A stretch of DNA of 37,045 bases from NCBI GenBank assembly GCA_009692365.1, contig SHZJ01000034.1, positions 1-37,045 on the forward strand. The letters run 5' to 3'. The DNA comes from Gammaproteobacteria bacterium. GTDB taxonomy: Bacteria > Pseudomonadota > Gammaproteobacteria > Ga0077536. The translations under genes were made by a program, and so were the position numbers. This document shows, piece by piece, positions 1-6,124 of the stretch (within the stretch, counting starts at the first letter, position 1; the number at the start of each line of letters is the position of its first letter). Below the pieces are notes generated by a model. It had not been told where the DNA came from. It saw only the letters and a program-made list of their open reading frames with translations, and did not search any database.

Positions 1-2157
1 GCGAATCAGGCGCTCAATCTCACCAGCCTCACCACGCTGGCGTCGCTGGAGCGGCTGCAGTTGGTGGATGGTGGCCATGTGGTCACGCTGGATGTGGCCT
101 CGCTGCTGGCCTTGAGCGAGTCGCACACGCTGGTTATTGAAGGTGGCGCCAGCGACAGCGTCGTCGCGGGTGGCGGCTGGACGGCGTTGAGCGACGCGGT
201 GGGTTATGCGCGCTACACCCAAGGTGGTACGGAGTTAGACGTGGCGTTGGCGATTAACCGGGCCGGCATTGTGACCAACATGGCGCCGGTTATCGACAGC
301 GGCGCCACGGCGAGCTTTGCCGAGAACGCCACGGGCACGGTGTACACGGTGACGGCGAGCGACGCGGAGGTGGGCACCACGCTGAGCTACTCGATGAGCG
401 GCGCGGATGCAGACCTGTTTAACCTCAACGCCGCCACCGGTGCGGTGACGTTCAAAGCGGCACCCAACTTCGAGGCCCCGGCCGACGCAGGCGGCAACAA
501 CATTTACGACATCACGGTAAGCGCCAGCGACGGCTTGCTGAGTTCGACCCCGCTGGCGGTAGCGATAACGGTGACGGACGTGGTGGAAGTGCCAGTGGCC
601 GGGCAGGCGGTGATAGACCTCGGCAGCTACGGTAAGTTAATTGCGCCGGTGGAGGTAGATGGCGGTATTTGGTTTTACTACTGGGACCGCAGTGGGGACG
701 GCAGCGACCAGAATGTGGGTTCATTAAACGGTGGCGTGGACTACACCACACACGATGTTCTGGATGAAATTTTCAACAAGGACATCAACGGAACGGATAA
801 CGTCACTGTGCGGAATGCTGACGGCCAATATGGCACCACCGACACCTACCGCTACGCGACGCTCAACGATGTTCACCTGGCGCTGCCGACGATAGGCGTG
901 GCGGATCCCGACGTTAGCTACCAAATCTACCAACCCGGCACGGCGGTCGGTTCCTTGTCGCCGACGTCCGACGGTAGCAACGCGGCGAACAGCACCTATA
1001 ACGATTTATTGGCGGTATGGGACGCGTACAACGGCACGGGGAGTGGTCTCGGCAGCAACGGCCTCAACGGCACGCCGGTGGGCTGGCAGCCCAGCTATTA
1101 CTGGCCGGCTACGCCTTCGGCTTCGGGGCACGCCCTCGTGCACCTCACCGATGGCGGGGTCATCAACAACCTCGACAACCTGACCAATTATGTTGCCTTG
1201 CAGGTGCTATTCAACGACAGCGTGCCGGTCATCACGAGTGATGCGAGCACGAGTGTGGCGGAGAACATCACGGGCACGGTGTACACGGTAACGGCGAGTG
1301 ACGCGGATGCGGGCGCGGTACTGACGTACTCAATGTCGGGCACCGATGCCGCTCTGTTTAACCTCAACGCACTCACCGGTGCGGTGAGTTTCATTGCAGC
1401 GCCCGACTACGAGGCCCCGGCCGACGCCGGCCAAGATAACGTTTACAACATTAGCGTGACGGCCAGCCACGGCAGTCAGAGTTCTGCTGCACAGGCGGTA
1501 GCGATTACGGTGACGGACGTGGTGGAGGTGCCAGTGGCCGGGCAGGCGGTGATAGACCTCGGCAGCTACGGTAAGTTAATTGCGCCGGTGGAGGTAGATG
1601 ATGGGAGCTGGTTTTACTTTTGGGATCGCAGTGGGGACGGCACCAGCGCTAACTCGGGTTCGTTAAACGGTGCTAATGACTACACGTTAAACGGTTTTAA
1701 TGACTACACCACACACGATGTACTGCAAGGCATCTTCAACCAGGACATCAACGGGAATACAGGCGTCGGTGGCAACACCACCGACGTATACCGCTACGCG
1801 ACGTTAAACGGTGTTCAGGTGGCGCTGCCAACGGCGGGCGGCGAGAGTTCCCCGGCGTATGGTGGGAATGGCATTTACAATTACCAACCCGGCACGGCGG
1901 TAGGTTCCTCGCCGGCGTCTACCGGCAGCAACGCGGTGAATAGTACTTACAACGATTTATTGGCGGTATGGGACGCCTACAACGGCACGGAGGTAGGTGT
2001 CGACTACAGCTACGGCACGCCGGCGGGCTGGTTTAACGCCTCTTACTGGTCGGCCACGCCCTCGGCATCGGGGCACCCGTACGTTTTCCTCCGCACTGGC
2101 TACGTCGTCGACGTCCTCGACTTCGACACCGCTTCCGTGGCGTTGCAGGTGTTGTAG
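1..2157 (+). CDS. DGR target protein: cadherin-like repeats with C-terminal variable domain (5' partial)
   Basis: The frame is open from base 1, so the true start lies left of the window; the TTG at 61 is not a credible start. 718 codons are visible. In order: a repeat-protein tail (residues 1-92), a cadherin-like domain (about 93-198, with AENATGTVYTVTASD and ending VAITVTD), a variable-domain module (199-403, starting VIDLGSYGKLIAPVEV), a second cadherin-like domain (404-511) and a second variable module (512-718). Each variable module ends in a Y-W-x-A-T-P-S-A-S motif, a variable stretch and V-A-L-Q-V-L. DGR variable proteins usually end in a C-type-lectin-like fold; that fold is inferred here. 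Cadherin repeats suggest an exported adhesin, but signal peptide and anchor are outside the window. The last 140 bases of the gene plus 18 bases after the stop form the VR. The stop codon lies inside the block shared with the template. Confidence 0.92.
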   Translation, partial: ANQALNLTSLTTLASLERLQLVDGGHVVTLDVASLLALSESHTLVIEGGASDSVVAGGGWTALSDAVGYARYTQGGTELDVALAINRAGIVTNMAPVIDSGATASFAENATGTVYTVTASDAEVGTTLSYSMSGADADLFNLNAATGAVTFKAAPNFEAPADAGGNNIYDITVSASDGLLSSTPLAVAITVTDVVEVPVAGQAVIDLGSYGKLIAPVEVDGGIWFYYWDRSGDGSDQNVGSLNGGVDYTTHDVLDEIFNKDINGTDNVTVRNADGQYGTTDTYRYATLNDVHLALPTIGVADPDVSYQIYQPGTAVGSLSPTSDGSNAANSTYNDLLAVWDAYNGTGSGLGSNGLNGTPVGWQPSYYWPATPSASGHALVHLTDGGVINNLDNLTNYVALQVLFNDSVPVITSDASTSVAENITGTVYTVTASDADAGAVLTYSMSGTDAALFNLNALTGAVSFIAAPDYEAPADAGQDNVYNISVTASHGSQSSAAQAVAITVTDVVEVPVAGQAVIDLGSYGKLIAPVEVDDGSWFYFWDRSGDGTSANSGSLNGANDYTLNGFNDYTTHDVLQGIFNQDINGNTGVGGNTTDVYRYATLNGVQVALPTAGGESSPAYGGNGIYNYQPGTAVGSSPASTGSNAVNSTYNDLLAVWDAYNGTEVGVDYSYGTPAGWFNASYWSATPSASGHPYVFLRTGYVVDVLDFDTASVALQVL
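271..2157 (+). repeat. Tandem duplication of a cadherin plus variable-domain unit (period 939 bp)
   Basis: Two units, about 271-1209 and 1210-2157, repeat in frame with an offset of 939 bp (313 codons). Similarity is uneven. Bases 571-661 and 1510-1600 differ at one position out of 91 (588 versus 1527), synonymous sites included. The flanking parts of the modules have diverged at many sites. This looks like an old duplication with later gene conversion over the start of the variable module, or strong selection there. Only the second unit still carries the 3' block shared with the template. Confidence 0.85.
1073..1209 (+). other. Fossil variable region (VR1) inside the target gene
   Basis: This stretch aligns to the template at 2596-2732 codon for codon without gaps. 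About 15 differences fall at template adenines and 10 of the 13 AAC/AAT codons are changed, so adenine mutagenesis once acted here. It also has about 17 differences at other bases, many at synonymous third positions. The 40-bp identical 3' block is absent: after V-A-L-Q-V-L the gene reads on into the second cadherin domain. It looks like a former VR frozen by duplication and now drifting like ordinary coding sequence. Confidence 0.8.
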
Positions 2158-2175
2158 TGGGGTGTTCCGCGGAGC
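2018..2175 (+). other. DGR variable region (VR2)
   Basis: Ungapped 158-bp match to the template at a constant offset of 578. There are 33 mismatches; 25 sit on template adenines (25 of 38 A positions) and 8 on other bases (8 of 120). All 13 template AAC/AAT codons are replaced (A, S, Y, F, R, Y, V, V, L, F, D, T, A). From 2096 to the end, all 15 mismatches are at A; all 8 non-A mismatches lie in 2032-2095. The VR covers the last 140 bases of the gene, the stop (2155-2157) and 18 bases beyond. This is the signature of A-specific mutagenic retrohoming. Confidence 0.95.
2136..2175 (+). other. 3' identical block of the VR (IMH-like)
   Basis: These 40 bases are identical to 2714-2753 in the template, including the stop codon, the V-A-L-Q-V-L codons and an 8-bp palindrome TCCGCGGA (2166-2173). 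Identity ends sharply: T at 2176 versus G at 2754. In known DGRs the block where cDNA synthesis is primed (initiation of mutagenic homology) sits here, often with a hairpin nearby. The assignment follows from position and identity; priming itself is inferred. Unlike canonical IMH/IMH* pairs, the two copies show no difference within the block. Confidence 0.75.
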
Positions 2176-2595
2176 TTATTTTTGACTTTTGACTTTTGAG
2201 CTTTGACCTTTCTTTATTGTTGATTTTGGGTTGGCGGTTAGGCTGGTGGTTGGCTGGGTCGTTGCGGCGGTCCGCGTCAAACCGCGTAGCGGTCGAGTTT
2301 TTTTTGCGTGTGGAAAAAAAGGAGGTGCAAGCCGCGGGTTAGGGCTGGCACAGCGGGGAAACATTCCGCCGGGCGGTAAGCGCCGCACCTCATGGGGGCG
2401 ATGGCTACGGCTGCCGCCAACAGGGGGCAGGTGGTGTTTTTACCTAGGCATTTGCTGAGGTTCTCCACGGCGTGGCCGTCCGTCTGGGGCGGTGCGCGCC
2501 GTATTATTGAGCGCCGCGCGGTAACCCGGTGGGGGTCACGGCAAGGCGATGGTGCGTCCGGTAGATGCCGGGCGCCGCACAGTGAGAACCTAATG
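2158..2595. other. Spacer between target gene and template repeat, no convincing gene
   Basis: After the shared block comes a T-rich stretch with repeated TTTTGAC/TTTTGAG words (2177-2215), then a likely terminator (2281-2305). At 2319-2327 there is a perfect Shine-Dalgarno-like AAGGAGGTG with no start codon at a usable distance. A GGCGGTAAGCGCCGCACC word (2372-2389) recurs at 23660-23677. Open frames here are low-complexity Arg/Pro-rich translations and do not resemble the Avd accessory protein that often sits in this slot. The RNA carrying the template probably starts in this spacer, but no promoter is clear. Confidence 0.5.
2281..2305 (+). terminator. Probable intrinsic terminator after the DGR target gene
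   Basis: ACCGC-GTA-GCGGT forms a perfect 5-bp stem with a 3-base loop (2281-2293). Four bases later a run of eight T follows (2298-2305). It lies 124 bases after the target stop and upstream of the template, so it would separate the two transcripts. The stem is short and the T run is not directly adjacent, hence moderate confidence. Confidence 0.45.
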
Positions 2596-2753
2596 CGCCG
2601 GCGGGCTGGCAGACCAACAATTACTGGTCGGCCACGCCCTCGGCGTCGTCGCACGCGAACGTTAACCTCAACCATGGCAACGTCAACGACAACAACGACA
2701 ACAACAACAATTACGTGGCGTTGCAGGTGTTGTAGTGGGGTGTTCCGCGGAGC
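2596..2753 (+). other. DGR template repeat (TR)
   Basis: A non-coding copy of the VR, rich in AAC/AAT codons in the VR's frame (13 in all, including a D-N-N-D-N-N-N-N run). That is the usual design of DGR templates, because substitution at both A positions samples many residues without giving stops. No open gene begins upstream in this frame. Adenines are on the + strand, so the functional template RNA must run rightward, the same sense as the target gene and opposite to the RT gene. It ends 37 bases before the RT stop codon. Confidence 0.95.
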
Positions 2754-2790
2754 GACATTCACGCGGTCACGCTGTGTGCCAGCCCCCGCA

Positions 2791-3723
2791 TTAGCGCTGG
2801 AGCAGCCAGGCTTTTTTAATACGCAGGTGCCGATAATCCGGCCCGTCGGGCAAAAAGAAGCGTTGCAGCGGGCCTAGCGCTTGGTGGTAGCAGTGCTTGC
2901 GCAGGCGGTAGGTATGGGCGTGCTTAAACACGCCGTCATAGCTGTTGAGGGTGGCGAGCATCCGCTGCAACAGCGCCTGGGTGGGTACGCCGGGGGCGAC
3001 GAGCGCCTCGTGGTGAGCCAGCCAGCGTTGCCAAGTCCCCATCGGTGGCTGCGGTACCGCGCGCTGGGGCGGCCCGAACACTAACCACTTAAACCAGGCT
3101 AGCCGCCGACGCAAGGCCCGCACGCTGCGTTGGCGGGTCAGGCGGTGATGGGGGTAAACCACGCTGCCGAGGAAATCCACGCCTTGAGTACAGCGTTGCA
3201 GGACGGTTTTATGCGGGTGCAAACTCAGTCCCAGCCGCTCGCGTAAAAAAAAAACCTCGATGGCCAAGCGCTGGCGGCTGAGGGTGGCGGGGTCGTTGCC
3301 CAGCAGCACCAAGTCATCTACATAGCGCAAGTAGGCGCGCACTTTGAGGGTATGTTGAACGAACTGGTCTAGCTCGTTGAGATAGACGTTGGCAAAGAAC
3401 TGGCTGGTGAGGCTGCCGATGGGCAGGCCGGTGCCGGGCGGGGCGTGGAACAACGATTTATGCGGCGGAATTTGCGCCAGCAACGCGCGGTTACCGCTGG
3501 CCTGCGGCGGCGGGTCGATAGGCGATTGGCGCAGGATGGCCGTTGCCACTTGGTCGAGGCAGACGCGCACCCGCGGGGCATGCGGCAGCCGGGGGAGCTG
3601 CCGGCGCCACAGCGCGAGCAAAAGCTGCCGGTTGATGCTGGGAAAAAAAGCGCGGATGTCGAGTTTGCAATACCAGCGGTGGCGCGGTTGGCGCATAAAG
3701 TGCTGCAGCCGGTCGATTGCCAC
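2791..3723 (-). CDS. DGR-type reverse transcriptase, N-terminally truncated
   Basis: 310 aa from a GTG at 3723. Catalytic motifs are intact: KLDIRAFFPSI with Asp22, the DGR-typical GLPIGSLTSQFFAN (99-111; retroviral and group II enzymes differ at this motif) and YVDD (134-137), then a thumb region with GVDFLG (181-186). The C-terminus is longer than usual, ending in a basic stretch. Conserved sequence continues upstream of the GTG in the same frame (RYANRKGRGTQ, 3756-3724), but there is no start codon back to the stop at 3820-3822 and the residues before Arg-Tyr no longer look like an RT. DGR RTs usually have roughly 100 more residues before this point, so the gene has probably lost its 5' end or starts atypically. 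A run of ten A (3245-3254) inside the gene is a potential slippage site. It is convergent with TR and target, unlike the canonical Bordetella phage layout. Family is certain, activity is not. Confidence 0.9.
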   Translation of the reverse strand: MAIDRLQHFMRQPRHRWYCKLDIRAFFPSINRQLLLALWRRQLPRLPHAPRVRVCLDQVATAILRQSPIDPPPQASGNRALLAQIPPHKSLFHAPPGTGLPIGSLTSQFFANVYLNELDQFVQHTLKVRAYLRYVDDLVLLGNDPATLSRQRLAIEVFFLRERLGLSLHPHKTVLQRCTQGVDFLGSVVYPHHRLTRQRSVRALRRRLAWFKWLVFGPPQRAVPQPPMGTWQRWLAHHEALVAPGVPTQALLQRMLATLNSYDGVFKHAHTYRLRKHCYHQALGPLQRFFLPDGPDYRHLRIKKAWLLQR

Positions 3724-3884
3724 CTGTGTGCCGCGGCCTTTACGGTTGGCGTAGCGGTTTGACCTTCGTGAGCATTTTGCGGCAGGGATCTGGCAGCAAA
3801 AAATGGCTAATATCGCGGCCTAGAGAGGCCTCCTTGGGCTCCGGACGGGCAATGGCGTCGCAAATTTCTCTGGGGGTCGTGAAC

Positions 3885-5537
3885 ATGTTGGAGCACTCAA
3901 CCGATCACCGGCGCGCCGCGCACGGGCAGCGTGGCATGGCGGTCAGCAGCCAGCCACTGGCGAGCGCTGCGGGCCTGGAAATACTCCGCGAGGGCGGCAC
4001 GGCGGTAGATGCGGCCATCGCCATGAACGTCATGCTGGCCGTCACCGAACCCTATATGTGCGGCCCGGGCGGGGATTTGTTTGCACTGGTGTGGGCACCA
4101 CAGGAGCGCCGTTTGTGGGGTTTGAACGCCAGTGGGCGCAGTGCGGGCGGGCGTACTCTGGCGCAATTACGCGCGCTGCTGGCCCCGGAAACCGTTATCC
4201 CAATGCGTGGCGCGCACTGCGTTACCACCCCCGGGGCAGTGGATGGTTGGTGCACGCTACACGCCCGTTTTGGACGTTTGCCGTTGCGTCGGGTGCTGGG
4301 CGCGGCGATGGCGGCGGCCCGCGAGGGCTATGTGGTACAGCCGGTGACGGCACGTGGCTGGGCGCAGGCGCTGGTGGAGATCAACGCTGATGTCGCGCTG
4401 CGCCCGTACCTCACGGCGTTCAACGCGTTGTTCGCACCGCAGGGCCGTGCGCCAGCGGCTGGCGTACAGCAGCGCAACGGCGAATTGGCAGACACTTTCG
4501 AACTCATCGCGAGCGAAGGACGCGAGGGTTTTTATCGCGGGGAGCTGGCGCACCGGCTGGTGGCGGCAACCCGTGAGGCGGGGGGCGCGCTGCAGGTGCA
4601 AGACCTGGCCGGCGCGCACGCCCGGTGGGTCAGCCCGCTCGCCACACCCTACCGTGGGTATGAGGTCCACGCGCTGCCGCCCAACGGACAAGGCGCCTGT
4701 GTGTTGCAGATGCTCAATTTGCTGGGCGCCGGCGCGCCGCCCGCTGATCGCCATGACGCCGCGTGGTGGCATTGGTTTATCGAAGCCAAAAAACTCGCCT
4801 TTGCCGACCGCGCACGGTATTACGCCGACCCCGATTTCTCCCAACTCCCGGTGACGCAGTTGCTGACGGATGCGTACACCGCGAGCCGGGCTGCGCTCAT
4901 TGACCCCGCCCGCACCGCGCCGGATTTTCCACCGGGCCTGATGCCGGGCAGCGACACTACCTACTTTGCCGTGGCGGACGCCGAGGGCATGCTGGTGTCG
5001 GCGATTCAAAGTATTTTTAATCCTTTTGGTTCCGCGCTGGTGGTGCCGGGTGGTGGCTTTGCGTTGCAGTCGCGGGGTGCCGGGTTTGCGCTTGATCCGG
5101 CACACCCCAATGCGTACGCACCGGGCAAACGGCCGTTCCATACCATCATCCCGGGTTTTGTGACGCGCGCGGGCGTGCCGCGATTAGCCTTTGGTTGCAC
5201 CGGCGCGGACATGCAGCCGCAGGGGCAAGTGCAGGTGTTGGCAAATTTGTTCGATTTTGGCTGCGACGTGCAACAGGCTGGGGCATTACCCCGGCTGCGC
5301 CACGTCGGTGGCGCCCAGCCCAATGGCGAGCACGCGCCCAGCGTGGTGTGGTTTGAGCCGCAAATGCCCGGCGGGGTGTTGGAAGGCCTTGCGTCGCGGG
5401 GGCATGTGTTACGCGAAATCACCCCGGAAATGGGTAATTTCGTCGGTGGATATCAGGGTATCCTGTACGACCCCGCAAGCCGGACGTTCAGCGGTGGATC
5501 GGACCCGCGTTTTGATGGCCTAGCGCTCGGTTGCTGA
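3885..5537 (+). CDS. Gamma-glutamyltransferase-family protein (Ntn hydrolase)
   Basis: 550 aa from ATG 3885; the frame is open further left but family similarity begins just after this Met (GMAVSSQPLASAAG, then GGTAVDAAIAM). The family cleaves gamma-glutamyl bonds of glutathione and related compounds, or is an acylase, and matures by self-cleavage before a Thr. The expected processing site lies around residue 355 (GSDTTYFAVAD), giving large and small subunits. Other family features are MCGPGGDLFALVW near residue 65 and FNPFGSALVVPGGG in the small subunit. No clear signal peptide is seen, so a cytoplasmic GGT-like enzyme is more likely than the classic periplasmic one; substrate unknown. Upstream GGGGGT is a weak ribosome site. 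It is divergent from the RT gene and followed by the REP-like array. Confidence 0.85.
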   Translation: MLEHSTDHRRAAHGQRGMAVSSQPLASAAGLEILREGGTAVDAAIAMNVMLAVTEPYMCGPGGDLFALVWAPQERRLWGLNASGRSAGGRTLAQLRALLAPETVIPMRGAHCVTTPGAVDGWCTLHARFGRLPLRRVLGAAMAAAREGYVVQPVTARGWAQALVEINADVALRPYLTAFNALFAPQGRAPAAGVQQRNGELADTFELIASEGREGFYRGELAHRLVAATREAGGALQVQDLAGAHARWVSPLATPYRGYEVHALPPNGQGACVLQMLNLLGAGAPPADRHDAAWWHWFIEAKKLAFADRARYYADPDFSQLPVTQLLTDAYTASRAALIDPARTAPDFPPGLMPGSDTTYFAVADAEGMLVSAIQSIFNPFGSALVVPGGGFALQSRGAGFALDPAHPNAYAPGKRPFHTIIPGFVTRAGVPRLAFGCTGADMQPQGQVQVLANLFDFGCDVQQAGALPRLRHVGGAQPNGEHAPSVVWFEPQMPGGVLEGLASRGHVLREITPEMGNFVGGYQGILYDPASRTFSGGSDPRFDGLALGC

Positions 5538-5590
5538 GCCTCCAACCGCGACTGCCAACCGCTCGATAATTAAAATTAGGAAATTAAAGG

Positions 5591-5860
5591 ATCAATGGGG
5601 TCAGACTCGATTGATTACGCCGTTGGCCGCGAAATCAATGGGGTCAGACTTGATTGATTACGCCGTTGGCCGAAATCAATGGGGTCAGACTCGATTGATT
5701 ACGCCGTTGGCCGCGAAATCAATGGGGTCAGACTTGATTGATTACGCCGTTGGCCGTGGCGGCTTGGAGTCGACGGGCGTGCGCTGTAAAATCAATGGGG
5801 TCAGACTCGATTGATTACGCCGTTGGCCGTGGCGGCTTGGAGTCGACGGGCGTGCGCTGT
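5591..5860. repeat. Five-copy tandem array of a REP-like palindromic element
   Basis: Units start at 5591, 5634, 5675, 5718 and 5791. Each begins ATCAATGGGGTCAGACT, then C or T, GATTGATT and ACGCCGTTGGCCG. ATCAAT and ATTGAT form inverted arms (7 bp with flanking bases in most copies) around a GGGGTCAGACT loop. Units 1-3 are short (43, 41, 43 bp); units 4-5 carry an extra roughly 30-bp tail and are 73 and 70 bp. The base after GACT alternates C, T, C, T, C along the array, as if dimers were duplicated. Elements of this kind are often mobilised by REP-associated tyrosine transposases; none is in the window. The array lies between the GGT-family gene and the 3' end of tkt. The 5538-5590 stretch before it is AT-rich and otherwise featureless. 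Confidence 0.85.
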
Positions 5861-6101
5861 GGGGCCGCCGCCCAGGGTGCGGCCTTTTAGGTGTTGCGAC
5901 GCTCGAGGCCCGGACAAAAATGGCGGGTGCGCCGAGCGAGGGGTCGGCACGGCTCACCCGCAACGCCGCCGCGAGCGCCCAGCTCCGTGGCGTGGCGCGT
6001 TCGATGGGATGCCCGGCGCGCCGCGCAGGCCGGGAGACGCTTGCGCAGCCCGCGGTGAACCGCGCAGCCCCGCCGCTGCGATCGCGGCGTGATGGCGACC
6101 G

Positions 6102-6115
6102 CGCCCGCAGGGGCG
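6102..6115 (-). terminator. Possible hairpin after the sugar-phosphate operon
   Basis: CGCCC-GCAG-GGGCG gives a 5-bp stem and lies 9 bases past the tkt stop. There is no T run on the minus strand, so it is a weak candidate. The rest of 5861-6124 is GC-rich with no other recognisable feature. Confidence 0.25.
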
Positions 6116-6124
6116 TGAGCGGCG

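Noticed and set aside
2319..2327. A perfect Shine-Dalgarno AAGGAGGTG suggesting a hidden small gene
   Set aside because: No ATG, GTG or TTG follows at a usable distance; the next in-frame stops come quickly.
2277..2877. Long frames on both strands across the template repeat
   Set aside because: They are Arg/Thr/Val-rich translations of the TR and spacer out of the VR frame, as expected for a non-coding AAC-rich repeat.
3740..3886. A 48-codon minus-strand frame starting ATG at 3886 (MFTTPREICDAIARPEPKEA) upstream of the RT
   Set aside because: It reads plausibly but overlaps both the start of the GGT-family gene and the upstream RT frame, and no family is recognised. It may be the relic of whatever truncated the RT; too weak to call.
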